A stretch of DNA of 64,000 nt from Corbicula japonica (Eukaryota > Mollusca > Bivalvia > Venerida > Cyrenidae), in assembly GCA_038501625.1 (NCBI GenBank), contig JAZAYU010000062.1, forward strand, positions 868,001 to 932,000, written 5' to 3'. The position numbers were made by a program, and so were the translations under genes. Below the pieces are notes generated by a model. The model was not told the DNA's origin. It saw nothing but the letters and a program-made list of their open reading frames with translations, and made no database searches. Below, in pieces: positions 24,401 to 39,400 of the stretch. Position 1 is the stretch's first letter. Every line of letters begins with the position of its first letter.

Positions 24401-27400
24401 AAGATTGGTGGTTGCTGAATGTAGGCCGCTTCTAAGGCTGTAATTCTAAATAACACTTCAGAAAATAAATACTGCAGATATTCTAAAAATTGTCAAAATG
24501 GACACTATCAATTTTATTAATTTTACACAAACAAACCATAACTTCTTTGTTTAATTGGTCAGGAACAACTCTTTTTGTTCTAGCTAGAAAGTTGCTTGAA
24601 GCATGCATGGAACATGACATTTGAAAATAATATAAAATAAAGTGACCCAAGATAACAATCAATTTTGGAGTAAATATACACACTTAAAAGATAGCTTTCT
24701 CACAAAACAAACATTTTCCAGTCCATGCAGCCATTCCCTGAAGCATTCTACATGCATATTTATTGTAATTTCCAGAAATCTAATCAGACATTTTTGCAGC
24801 AAACTGCTCTAACATAGGCAGGTTTATTGATCTTAAATCAACAAGCTTTATTTTAATTCAGCTGATTATCCAAAAGTATTGTTTTCTTTCTAACAAGTTC
24901 ACTGTCTAAAAAGACAACTTGGCATTGTCACGAAGGGCTCTGAATGAAGTCCTTTCCCATCTTTTATCCTTAATTGGTTATAAGCAAGTTACTATGACAG
25001 ATGTCACAGTGGTAAATATGGACCTAATGAAACAGGCTCGTCAGCAGAAGTAGGAAGGTTTTTACTCAACAATCATTAAAGACGATTTGCCGCAATTTCC
25101 AATCTCACAACTTTATAAATTTTACATGATTACTGTTTGCATATTTATGTCCTTTTAAGAATCATTTGTTTCAAAGAAATGTAAATTGTGCAAACTTTCA
25201 GGAGCATCTTTCGTTTGTTAATTATACAAGTGAAACAACTTAAATGTTCATCAATATTCAATGGTAACACTTAAAATGCATAAAGTTATGAAAACAGGAA
25301 CTACTGTAATCTCCTTTAATAGCCAGGAATTGCTAAGTCCACCGAGCACTGTAGGAACTTGAGTACTGGGAAATATATTTTGGGGCAATTGACATGGAAG
25401 TAACATTATTCAGAAGGGTGAGGGTGGGGGTTCCAGTACATATTTGTCAGAATAACCTAGGTCGCTCATACAGTGGGGAGCAGAAGCCTCACTGATCCAT
25501 GCTGATGTCCTTGAACCAAGGTCCAAGATCATAAAACTGAGAATGGAGACCAGTCTCAAACCTCAAGCATCTGATTAGCTGAAATGGTGTCTTGTTCAGC
25601 CAATCTCATGCATGAGATTTAAGACTGGTCTCCAGTTTTAGTTTCATGATCTTGGGCCATTATCAGCAAGTTCTGTTGGGGACACATCTTATGGTGAACA
25701 GTGCCTGTTATCAGTAGTGCCATAGTTTAGAGACACTGTACAGTAACCTAATAGTTTATGAGTTGTACAGATTTATCACATGCAGTCGTAAACACCAAAG
25801 GGCAGACATATAAGTATGTAAAAATTAATACATTATCACTGATACCCTGTCAAAACTACGACACTTACAGCAATAAATAAATAAGCTGTTGTGCAGTTTT
25901 TGAATTTGAACTGTAGGCAGTAATATAAATCTGTTTACATAAGTAATATAAACTGTTTGTTGTCCTCAGGGGTAACAGCCTGAACAGATTGCGATTTTTT
26001 GCCCTTGAACGATGATTCAGTAAAATCCTAGGGGCTGTCATCAAAATGTATGCCGAGTCTTGTAATGGTTACAAGGTGTCTAACCTTTATATAAATAATA
26101 TCTTTATCATTTTGGTACTAAATAAGTCATTTCATTATAGGGCACCCTCTGAAAAAAGGTTTGTTTTCAAACATTTTAGCATCTACCTACAGCTTTATGT
26201 AGACCCAGATCAGCCTAAGCATCCAAGCAGTCCAAAAAAGTTCTACATTGTCTGTTACTCTGTTAAAAACTTCTGACAAAACAATTCAATGAATAATGTT
26301 GAGACCACTAAATTAATACATTGGTGTTTACCTTGCCTTTTGTTAATATCAGCTGCATCATCACTTCTATTAATTTAAAACATAGCTATTAAAATTACTT
26401 TCAGATTTATGAAAGTGAGAGGACCAAATACCTGTATATTGCTGACAAAAAGTTTGTATATTAAATAAACATTTATATCAGTTTATATCATAGTTTAGTA
26501 GTAATCAGACAGAAAGTGTTGCTCTTATACAAACAGCATATGTTAGATGACAATCTGATTAAAAATGTAGCCTGTAATGAACTGACAATGTTTTTTTTTC
26601 TTTAATGTGACCCAGTGACTTATTTTTGACCACTGATGACCCAATTTCAAAATGTATCAAGACAATTTTTACCCAGACAAATATTTTAAGCAATTTTGAT
26701 GATAATTCAATTAAAATGTGGCCTTCAAGTTCTTTTTAGTTTTAAGTACATGTCTACAATAATTTTAACAAGTAAACACTAATTTTTCCCATATTAACTT
26801 TAGAGAGGCCAAGTCCATAGATTAAACTAGACTGTCCTCGGACAACTGCTACAATAACATTTGTAACCAAGGGCCATAACTCTGGGAAAAAAACAGTTGC
26901 AGGTAAAAAAAACTTTCTTTACGATCATCTACACATCCTGCTTGATTATTTGTGCAAGTTTTAAAGAAATTTGCCTGATAGTTAATGAAGACATGATGCC
27001 ACAAGATTTGGGGGGCAAACATCATCTACACATCCTGCTTGATTATTTGTGCAAGTTTTAAAGAAATTTGCCTGATAGTTAATGAAGACATGATGCCACA
27101 AGATTTGGGGGGCAAACATTCGGATGGATGGACACTTGCAACTCTATATGCCTTGGGGGCATAAAAACTTACTCATTCATAACTGATTGCTGGCTGTGAC
27201 GGAAATTAAATCTTGCACTGCTTGGTTGGTAGACCGGAGCTCTCTAATAGGACAAACATGAGTGAAGATTTCCATTGAAGTGCGGAGCTGAACAAGAATT
27301 CTTTAAAGGCTGATATTCAGAATCCAGTGTTAAGGTTTTAAAACATAAAATTCTTAAAAACACCACTTGGTTCTGGATTATAATTTTTATCAGCACTTGA

Positions 27401-30400
27401 TAAGATTACATCATTCTAAACTGCAGAAATTCTACCCAAAGAACATGGATGATATTGTAAAAGCACCTGCTTCTAACATATGAATTTAAAGAAAATATCT
27501 GGTTGCACAACCAAGAAAAGTTGATGAAGGCTGTAATGTACTAAGAATACCTTATCAGTGACAAAAAAATAAACAAAATTTACTGAATGAAATTTTTAGC
27601 TATACTGATGTGAATGTTTATCTCTAAATATCACACTGAATAATTGTAATCAAAATGCCTCTCTTGGAATCATGTTATTCCATTAACTGCTTACAGGGGT
27701 AGCTTAAAGAAAAATAAGGATGTGACCTGGGTCCAAAATTTTAAAACTGAAACTGGAGACCAGTCTCAAACTCAGCCAATCAGATACTTGAGATTTAGGA
27801 CTGGTCTCTTACCTCAGTTTTATGATCTTGGGTCCAAGTTTCACGATGCAGAAGCTGGGGTTTTCAACAACATCTTAAGAGTAATGTCTGGTGCAGTGAA
27901 CACAGAATGCCTGGCATGACTTCAATACAATTAACATTAACAAAACATTAAGCATATGCCTTCATTTACAAGCCTACAGCAGCAGCAAAAACCAGTAGTA
28001 TAGGTTTGATTTTCAAAGTTTACAAAATGTTATATGTGCCAAGGTTATATACGTGAGTCATACAATATGTATGTGAGAACAACCTGCTTCTGTTTTGCAA
28101 GCAGTTAGCACAATTAGCCTTGCTTTACCAGTAGTAAGCTCAAAGGAATAGCAAGCTTTGTTGAAGACTCCAGGTTTCTTATAATACTCCCATTTCTTTT
28201 ATCACCAAAGATGTGATTAGAGACACTGATGTCAACAGCATCATAATATTACATAAATGTGTCCTCGCCCACACACCCCACAACTTAAATGTTTCAGTGT
28301 ATGATAAGCTCATGCAAGCAAAGATTTATATTTTGCTATGCTCCTTGGCTAAACTTTATTTCATAGATCCACCTTTATCACATCTTGGTCAGAAATAACC
28401 TAATGGATCGAAAAGCGAACAGTCTAGATCCTGTTCAGGTGGTATAGACGTTTGTACTGTCACAGTTTGCTTTTAGATTCATAAGTTTTTTTCTGACCAA
28501 GATGCGACCAGTGTGATACAGATCAGACAGCAGAGATGTGCCGACTGACATTGATCTTCACTGGTTGTATACATGATAAATCCCATATATTTGGAGCAAA
28601 GGGGCATATGATGAAGATACAAAAATTACACTTCAATATTCTTCCATTAAAACTTCCCAAGATTATAGTTTTACATACAACTAATTAATACTAAATCAGT
28701 TGCCTTCTAAAGTTTTAATAAAATTATTTATTCAGCTGTAAAAAGGAACAATTTCAATAAAAATGTCTCCAATACAATTTTTTTTCAAAAACTTGTAGGG
28801 TTATTGTTCGCAGCATGAATAGCAGTTATTTTAAATGGCTTTTATAGGTTGATGTCCTGATTGTCTAGGAATGGAAAAATTGATTGTTGGTAAATGAGTA
28901 ACCCCGCTGTGATGTGATTCACTAGGAAATGTTTTTGCATGTTTGATATTTCCTTTAATGTGTATTACCTGGAGAGCAGCTCAGCATTTAATTGATTACT
29001 TGCCCTGAAAAGTTTAAACACCAAACGCAGTATTGACTTGTGATGATACAAAGTCCAGAATCACCACTAAAATCTGCTGAGAGTTGTTTCATTAATACAG
29101 AGTTGCTGTTCCAGAATGTATGAAATGATAGTGTACATGTTGTCCGATTAAATAGATGACTTATAGCCTACTTACTTGTTTATCAGTTTTGACCGGTATT
29201 TTATTACATTAAGCTCTATTTTTATAAGCAGCACTTTTGATACAAACTTCTTTTTCATTTATTAGTATAATATACATTGCTGACAACCCATGGCTGATTT
29301 TCTATTATGTTACTCTCATCCCCATTGGCAAATTCGTAAACAAAACATTAACGAAACAAGGATTTGTTGACTATGAAATGCCACTAGCCAACTTGCTTGG
29401 TTGCCATGTCTCACCATTTTCTTCCTCCAGTTTAACCCTTTCCTGTATAGAAACACCTTTATTGCTAGGGCGAATAGTTTAGATCCAGATCAGCGGGCAC
29501 ATCCGTGCCATCTGATCAGGATCTAAACTATTCACTTTTTGATTTATTAGGTTATTCCTGACCAAAATGCGACCAGTGCAGATCCTGATCAGACGGCACG
29601 GATGTGCCGCCTGATCTGGATCTACACTGGTCGCACATGCCTAAAAATGCATATATATCAAGGAAAGGGTTAAGAGTATTAATTTGAAACAAAACAAAGA
29701 GAGAGCTACCAATTTCCACATGGGTGATGATTAGAGAGTAATGTTACGGAAATCAACCTTGGGTATCCCATGATGGAAGGATATACAGTTTGTGTATGAT
29801 ATATGGGATCTGGGATTGCAACATTCCAGCCCATGTTGATAAATATGGGTAAAATCTTTTTATGGCATTTGATAGCCAGGCATCAGTTACTATCTGAGCT
29901 CTACAGACCAAAATCAGTTCTCCCCATCTACCTTGAGCAGAATTCCTCTCTAAAGTGCCAAGAACAGTTCTGTAAACTACAATAATCGGGACCATTGTTC
30001 CACTAAGGGCATACATCCCACATTCACAAATCTTTCTCCTAGGTCTTTGTTTATTTTTGTGTTATTATCAATATTAAATTTTGTGCTCATTGGCATAATG
30101 GTCTCATATCTGTTATCTTTATTACTCAAGTAGGTCCAAGTTCAATTTATAATGATGACTAACAGGGAAAATTATAAAGCTTTTTAAAATTTATGGCTGA
30201 AGAAGTTTCATTGCATTTTATATTTATGAAATTATAGAAATCTGAAAACAGGGAAGATTGAAGAGAGCTCATCAATTCCATAATCACAATGGTTTCCTTG
30301 ACAAAAACTCTTTAATATGTGTTGTAAACCTGGTAATGTAGGCTTGCTGGCTTATCACCTTCAAATACCAAAAATTTCTATTTATTTCACAGAGATATCT

Positions 30401-33400
30401 TAACCTTGGCAAAAAGGGCTAAAACCAAATCATATTCTATTCTCAAGGGAAAGGCTTAAAATAATATCAACAAGTTGTCTAGAAGCCTGACAACCAAACT
30501 GTTTCCTGAGGTCTCCACAGAAACTCAGAATGCCTGTCATTTAAAAATTTGGTGGAAATTCCTGGAAGCATCACACAAAATGTCAAAGTGTCAGGTGACA
30601 TTAATATGTCTCATGAGAGGTTTTATTGCATCACTGCTGGCAGGCTTCACCCATATAAAGCATGTGTGGGCTGGCTACAGAAACTACTATCCATTAAACA
30701 GGTCTCCTGGGCACGAAAACCATAGCTTTCAACAGTTTTGCATGCAGCAGCTATTCAAACAAGAAGTACACAGAGTGTGTGAAAAACTGGATTGTAGGAA
30801 ATTAACTCTGTGAGAGATGCAATTCCCTTTAATTTGTGAAGAAATAGTCTCCCCATACATTCCATCAGTGCTGTTGTCAATTACGTCCTTTGAAGGTTGT
30901 TAAGCACGATACTTGTGTACTATGTGAATAGTACTTCTAAATTTCCATATGCTGTAATATTTTGGCCAGTTATGAGATAGGTGATTTCAATTTCCCAGCC
31001 AATATAGAATTTGATATTGTTCATAACCCCCAAGGTTTAATACTTCCTGCTTTTTAAATTTTGCCTTTGGCATTTTTTGTGATAAACAAGATTTATATTC
31101 TAAGATCCCCTGTCAAAATTCTTTTAGCTGGGGACCATACGCCGCTGAACATAGAATGGTATTAATCTGAAAATACCACATTGAAGCTTCCATGTCCAAC
31201 GCCATATGCACACCATCGTTTGGGATGGTCTAAATTGTACTGTTTATTGGTGTAAATATTGTGTTGCGCTCAACCCGGGGCTAGGCGGCGCGGGTAGTAA
31301 TATGCATTTCCATTACTGTCCATGAACAGGCTCAATCAAACCGGCATAGTATAATGTATGGAGTGGAGTCTTGAAGTGGAGTATTGGAGTGGAGTCTGGA
31401 GTCTGACCTTGGAGCTGAATTTTTGGAGTGAGAATTAGGAGTCTGACCTAGGAGTTGGTTTTGGTTTTGTTTTGAAATATTTTATTATTCATTATGACAA
31501 AGATATTCTTTTTCATCTTTAGCGTCATGTGTTCGAATCTCATAGTAAACATATTTATTTTTTATGTATTAATAAGCACGCTTCAGTACACACGAATGTC
31601 TTCTAAGCTATTTATGATCAATATTTTTAATTGCATTTTTATAATAGGTGAAGTTTATTACCATACCGAAGATCCTGATCAATCGGTACATCTGTGATGT
31701 CTGATCAGAATCTTCACTGTCCGCCTTTTGATCAGAAATAACACAAAAAAAGTGTAAATCCTGATCAGATGGCAGGCTGATCTGGATCTACACTGTTCGT
31801 CCATGCCATTCAATCATATATATGGTGGAAAGGGTTATTTACTGTGAATATTGGATTCGATAACATAAGGCCCATTTATTTATCGCATATACATTATACT
31901 GTAATCACTCATTTTTTTTATCAATTTATTTTGGAAACTTTCTATCATATTCTTTGATATAACAATATTTTGATACATGCATTAAGAGATGTTTACTGAA
32001 ATGCCACCACTGTATACATGTACATGTATAAAGTATCATCTGCAACTCTACTGCATGATAACTGATAAACCTTGTTGAATAAACAATCGCCTGTTTCGAA
32101 CTACTGCAATTAGAGAAGGTTAATAGGGTCATTTGGTCAAATAAAGGGCATTTCAGGACAGCTGTGTAGAAACTGAAAGGTTAAAGTTTGCTGTGGGGAT
32201 TTCTTGGCATGTTAAAAATAAATTATCTAATGACATGAATAAACATAACATTATAATTACAAGAAGTAATAGACCAATGAAACAATTACAATAGTGCGTT
32301 TCCAGTCTAGATTCAGTCACTCTATTCAAATCAATTTCAAGGTCACTCCAAAATTTCGCTCCAAAAATTCAGCTCCAATGTCAGACTCCAGACTCCTTTC
32401 CAAGACTCCACTCCATACTTTATACTATGCTAATCAAACCAAGCCTGCAATATTTTCATATTTGTCGTGTACGATGGCTTTCAAAGTTCCTTTTTCATCT
32501 TTATCAAGATTTAAACTCATAAAAATGTAGTTTGACACAGGTTCCATTATACTGTAAATAACAAAGGACATTAACTGGAAAAAATTGTTACAGGAACAAT
32601 TTCTTTCTTTACAACCATCAACGCATCCTTCCTGATAAACTTTCTAAGATTGAAAGATATCCAACATTATAGTGAATGAGATGTTTGACAGGCAAGATTT
32701 TATTGAACACTATATCTTGTAATCAATGCACTGAAAGAATTGAAAGACTGTCGGCCTTGATGGAAACTTGGTTAAAAAGCCGAAGTGTGACACGCCTGGT
32801 TCTCAGTACTGTATACTGTAGCAGCTGATGGTTAGATGCTGAGAAGGTGTCATTAGTTTCAAATTGAATTTGTTTTGCTTGGCAATTAAAAATAAATAGT
32901 TAAAGATAATATTCTCGTTAGATAATTGCTAGAAAAAAACCTTGTTCAGCAAATAGCAGAAATAATTAGTTTTTAAGGGAAGTATGCCTTACAGTTACCC
33001 CATGCGCATTTTTAAACAGCAACAAGATTTTTGTTAAACTAGGTCAACAGCTTACACGTATGATGGTACGTATGAAAGTGTAGTTTTGTAGCTTTCAAAG
33101 ACAATGATTTTCCTCAGTACATTTTAAATTTATGTGCAGTATCAGCTACCATAACCTAAGTTTGAAACTATTATATTATACCAATATTTTTATTTTGATG
33201 CATTTTTATTTTATTTTTACTTGCAAGCGCAAGTTTATTTTTAGAGCGTGTGTAATTGTGTAATTGTTTTTTATAAATGGTGGGGATACCAGCTACCAGC
33301 CAAATCGATCTCAGCAGATTAGCTCACAGCGTTGTTTTTCTTTCTTTGTTGGATAGTGTTTCTGTCCTGAAAGCTTCAAAATTACACCAGAACGTACAAA

Positions 33401-36400
33401 TAAGCGCTTGAAATTTGTTAAATGTTAAGCATGCAGTGGCTGCATAAAATTTCAGCCTGATCTGTTGACATCATAGAACCCGTTTACTTGATCAAAGACA
33501 CCTATGTCTTTAACCAGAAGTTAAAAACCGTGTGTGGCTGAACTACTTTTATGAATATGTCTATGAGTCCATTCGATTTCTGGCTTTAAAGACTGTCAGT
33601 GCATGCCCACCGCAAGTCTAAAAACCATTGCAGGAAAATGTCCTTTCTTTAAAAACAGCTAGATATCATGCTTAACCTGTCAACCATATGTGCAAGTTTG
33701 AAACAAATCTAACAGAAGGTGAATGTGCAGATCACAACACAGATCTCAACACAAAATGTCAGTAATTTAGTTATCAAAGGGCCATAACTCTTTTTGTAAA
33801 CTTCCTGGTCATTTGAAATCCACTCAATATAACCCAAAAAATCTCTATTTTTTTTAAACTTCCTGGTCATTTGAAACCCACCTAACAGTGATTCAAAAAG
33901 TTGTAACACAATTGGGCCATAGCTCAAACAGGAATTGTTCCTTTTTTCAGAACATCTACAAATCATGCATGATCATCTATGCAAGTTTGAAAGAAATCAG
34001 CCAAATAATGAATAAGGAGGAAGCTACGAACATTTATGGACACCGACAAGAGTAACTTTATCTGTGATGGTATTTACTAGAGTTATGGTTGTTGTGAGGG
34101 CATAAAAATACTGAAAGGAAGAATACCTAAATTATATACTGATATCAGTTAAGTATAAAATCCATTCACAATGACAATAATACATGCTAATGACCTGAAA
34201 TTTAAATAAGCAAGTACTGTAATACTTCTTATTAGCATCCCTGTGCAGTCTCAATTGGGTAGTTTCATCAAAAAACCTAAAAATGAGATTCATTGTTTCT
34301 TAATGAGTTGTCCTCACCCTTGATATGTCAATTTATTTTCTCTGATTAATACCTATGACATGTTCTTGAGGGCTATGTGCAATAATTATCCAATCTCTTT
34401 ATACGATGAAACACTTTGCCATCTACTGATTAACCCTTTGCTCCATATATACTGGTTTTATCACATGTACATGATGTGTAGATCCAGATGAGCAGGCATT
34501 CCATAGAAAAAAAACTAATAAATCTAAAGCTTTTAGTGTAGATCCTGATCAGATGACACATGACACAGATGTTTCAGCCGATCTGGAGTTACACTGTTTG
34601 CCAAAAGGGATAACAGCCATATCTCCTGGAGTAAAGGATTTAACAACATTTCTTATTTCAATGAAATTTTGACTGAACACAAATACTTGCAGCTAATTAT
34701 GAGTTAAACCTGTAAAATGAATCTTCTGGCAGGTAGGTAATCCATGACAGGAAAGCTTGTTCTTTAACAAATTTAAAATCATATGGCAAAAACATTCACA
34801 TAAGGAGTTGGGGGAGGGGTCACTTACAAGAACTAGTACAGTATGTCTGACCAGTAGCCCAATACTCTATGACATCAATAATGTTACATGTTATCTCTTG
34901 TACTACTGAACTAACAAACAAAATTTATGATGATAGTGAAGGCAGTAGGTCATTACACTAGGACATTAGGTATAAGGACAGTAGGTTATTTACACTCAAC
35001 AATATCTGTTTTAACCAATAGGCCTTTATCATGTGGGTGAACAGTGTAGATCCATGCCGTCCACATTAGTTGCAATTGGGATAAAACCCATATATAGGTC
35101 ATATATATATGGAATGCAGCATTACTTTTACAACTCTTGGGGGCTAAACTGGGGTCAAATTTGTACTAGTAACCCTATTCCATATAGCAATTATGAAGAC
35201 ATCTAGTGTCATCAAGTAGGAGTAGCAGCATAAAGCGCTAGTCTGAAGAAAACAACAGCGCTAGTATGAAGACAACAACAGCGCTAGTCTGAAGACAACA
35301 ACAGCGCTAGTCTGAAGACAACAACAGCGCTAGTCTGAAGACAACAACAGCGCTAGTCTGAAGACAACAACTATTAATAAGCAATTTACACATAAAGCTG
35401 ACCAGCACATGAATGGAAATTTAACAAATATTATATTGTGCAATATTGAAAATTCTGAAATTTTCCTAGTTGATGCCCCCACCCCCGCAATACTTGCTTT
35501 GGTATGAGGAAAACATTAATATTGTACATAAGTGATATAAGCACATTGAAATAAGAAGAAGTTATACAGTTACTGCACTAAGGTGACAATACATGTATGT
35601 GCTAAATATTGCCAGGTTAACTTAATTTTGTTCATGTTCTAAATATAAGACATCGCTAACCTAGCACCATTTCCGGCCAGCCAGTACTTGATTCCCACTT
35701 ACAAAAATTATCAACATGATAAATGATTAAACCTCTTTAATACAAGTACATTACATTTTCCTTTCAAACCTTTTATCATGTTATCTTTGAAAGTGACAAT
35801 GTCAATGAAATTCGACAACTGAGCTGACATGACAAAATATATGTAGGCCAGATAATGATACATGACTTATGATACTCAAAATCTCCAAGTACACATGTAA
35901 TAAATGTTGATCTTTTAAGTCATTTGAACAAACTTTTCAAGATACTGTAAAAACAAATAAAGACTTGTCGGTATCTGAATAAAATACATGTCACAGACAC
36001 ACAAATTTACGGAGCCCCTAAGGTGACATTTAGCATACTTTTTTTCATTTTCCATACTTTTTTAAGGATATTATTTCGTTTAAACGAAATATTAATTCGT
36101 TTAAATGAAACGTATTAATATTACGTTTAAACGAAATAATAATTCGTTTAAACAAAATAAATTTAAATATCCTAAAAAAAAAAAGTATGGAAAAGGAAAA
36201 AAAAGTATGCTACCTTAGAGGCTCTGTACAAATTTATGTGCATGATGAGATTAGTTTAAATAGGTTAAACTTATTTTTTATATAGATTGTGAAACAAGTT
36301 ATTAACCACACCCGATGACTGTTTCTTTTGTTGAAACCAGTACTGAATGTGGATTGGGAAAACTGCATAAGAATCTCTTCCCTGGTTGGATTCAATCCCT

Positions 36401-39400
36401 CGACCTCTCTATCTGGAGTTAGACGGCCTACCGCTAGACTACTGTTCCTCCTATTGCAATGATTTGGAAATAATAATTTAAACATGTTTATCTCATTGGT
36501 ACACTAGTTAATATGCTCTTTGTCCGGCAATTCCCATCACATTTCTCATCTTTGAGCCATAAAATTTGAACCATTTTCTAAAGAAGTGTTATGATATGCT
36601 ATTCAATTTCACTGAAATAACTTCCTGTAGCTCTGTACCATAGGAAGCTCCAAGGCTGTTATCCTATGGCAAACATACGTGGCATCTAATCAGGATTCAC
36701 ACTGTTCACTTTTAGATTTATTAGGTTATTTCGGATCAAGCAGTGAACAGTGTAGATCTAGATCAGATGGCACAGATATGACAGTTGATCTGGATCTATA
36801 CTGTTTGCACATGGGATAAACCTATAAATTATATGGAGTCAAGGGTTAACATAAAGGCTATCACGTGTGCGCTTCTTCAAGATTTTGTATTTATATACAA
36901 ACAAGTTATAAGGTCTTTATCAAATTTTTGATTCATGTTTAAGATGTGATTTATTTGCTAAACATTTTATAAATCACTGATAAGACCTGCTAAAAAGACA
37001 TCTATATAACCATTAGAATGCAAACCTGACGTCATAACTTTATTGCAGTACATGTTATTGTAAAATAAATACTAAATAATCGATCAATTTTACAAAATGC
37101 TAACTTTTTAAATCCCAAAATAGAAAGACTTTTTGTCCCTTCAATCAAATTATATAGCTATAGTCTTCATTTCTGTAAAAATGAACTTTTTTTGTGAAGC
37201 AATCATGTTCATAGCTGTGGGTCAGCAATGACGTGTATTGTTTTCCTTCTGGTCCTTAGAGGTCAGAACAGAGACCAGCCTCAGATCTCTGCAATCTGAT
37301 TAGTTAAAAGTTAAGCAGTATCAGCACTGACCAATTGCAAGCTTTAGATCTAGGACTAGTTTCATACTTAGTTTAATCAATTTGGAGCCTGTACTCTTCG
37401 AAACCTGTAGAAGCTGGACACAAGTGTCACACCACCTAACAACATCTTAATCCTCATCCACTCCAAAATACATTTAAGTTATCTATAAAATGTAATTTTA
37501 CTTGAACTTTTCAAAGTGTTTATGATTCAGACATTTATGCACCGCTAATTATATAAAGCAAACATCAATTTACAATTTACCATTTTAATGCCTCAAATAT
37601 CAGCAGTTTACGACTGTTTATTCAATATTTTTGTATAAAGTAAACACTGTATGTGAAATGACAGTCGATAACATTTTGAAGATTTTTACAATTTAAATAC
37701 ACATAATAACAATGGCACAAACTGTTCAATTATAATAAAATATTCAATTTAAAGTTATTGATAAATTCTTCATCATGGTTGTAATAAGTATAGTTATTAA
37801 ACCCTTAACTCCATAGATACATCTTTATTGCGTGGGTGATCAGTGTAGGTCCAAAAAGAGCCAGAACATATGTGCTGTCTGATCAGAAGTCTAACAGATC
37901 TCTTAAACATAAACATGTGATATGTCTGTTATCTGAACATCGGTGCTGTCTGATCAGGATCTACACTGTTTGTCAAAGTGATAAAAGCCATATCTATGGA
38001 GTAAAGGGTTAACTAATTAATTGAAATAGTATGCACAGTGCAGACCAGTTATGGTAATGTGGCAGTGTTGACTGTGACTCATACAACAACCACAACATAT
38101 TAACCCTTTTCTCTGTATATATGCCATAAATGCAATGGGTTGGCATGGGTAAACAGTGTAAATCCAGATCACCCGGTATGTCCATGCTGTCTGATCAGGA
38201 TCTGCACTGTTCGCTTTTTTATTAATTAGGTTTTTTCAGACCAAAAAGCAAACAGTACAGATCATGATCAGACAGCAGAAATGAGCAAGCTGATCTGTAT
38301 AGATCTTCACTGGTCACATGTGTTAAAATGCTTATATATGGAGTAAAGTGTTAAGGTAGAAAGGGTGTGTCAGCACGGCTTTAAGGGTAACCAATCACAC
38401 AATCATGTTGACTACCGGCAGTAATTCACTAATTGGACTGGACTGCCACATTACCATATTATACTGTGGATGAAGGTTTGACTTTGTACCTGAATTTCTC
38501 AAGGGTCATGTCTGTTGGCAGGTTATACAGATGTGTAGACAGTCCGCTACGTCGCATGAAATCAACAAATGCGAGCCTGGCTGACTGGTGATGTAATAAG
38601 TTGCTGTCACCAGCTTTTGGTGGAGAATGTGACCTTCGTCTGTTGATCCCACTGCAATAGATCGTCAAGTTCTTTTATAACATACAATAACTTAAATTTT
38701 AGTTAGCAGAGTACTTGGGTAAACAAATGTCTAATTATTGCAAAATTTACTCACTTATTTAGATGGTTATGGTAAATGTAACAAGGACCATCAAGTCCAT
38801 CACAGATTATCAAACCATCATTACTTGAGACAATTTTTTTCAAATCATGGCTGATGATCAACAGGTGTTTGGACAAGTGATGGGAATCTGCAAACTATTT
38901 TTAAGTTGAGTAACCTTGTTTCACTAAAATCGGTTCGAAGTTTTAACAGTTCTATAAAAAAATCTTCAAATATTTAATACTCTCAAAAATCTAAAAAAAA
39001 TAATCAGTCTGGAAAACATCATATAAATGATCTGTAAAGTGACAACATAATTCTGACCAAGTAATTTTAGAGGTTGACTTAGCAGTAGAGAGCTTACCCT
39101 GATTTCCAAGGAATCTGTCTTCACATAAAACATATTATAAAAATTTCTATGAAAATGCTATAAATAAGACAGTGGGCTATGGCTGTCTGATGTATGATGG
39201 GAAATAACCAAACGAAACTGGACCCAATATCATAAAACAAACACTGGTAACCAGTTGGAGACCAGTCTCAAATCTCAAGCATCTGATTGGGTGAAATAAA
39301 GACTAGTCTCCAAACTCAGGTTTATGATCTTGGGCCCTCTTCTGTCCGGTGTCTGGTTATTAATGATTTGGCCATTTTTGGTGATAACTTTTCCTAGATC

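Larger units (their letters stand above)
15429..38489 (-). other. Intron 2 of the SAM-like gene (23 kb, repeat-filled)
   Basis: Inferred from the exact phase match of the flanking exons (GTACAA donor, TTTATAG acceptor). Besides the listed elements, it holds degraded dispersed repeats ending in GGGCATAAAAA-type tails (about 26870-27170, 32560-32720, 33600-34110) and stretches with nothing recognisable (22480-24080, 24330-25500, 29700-31300, 32450-33590, 34660-35000). No other coding exon was recognised on either strand. Confidence 0.65.

Noticed and set aside
36388..36441. tRNA gene
   Set aside because: A and B boxes are present but the acceptor and anticodon stems do not pair; a SINE head fits better.
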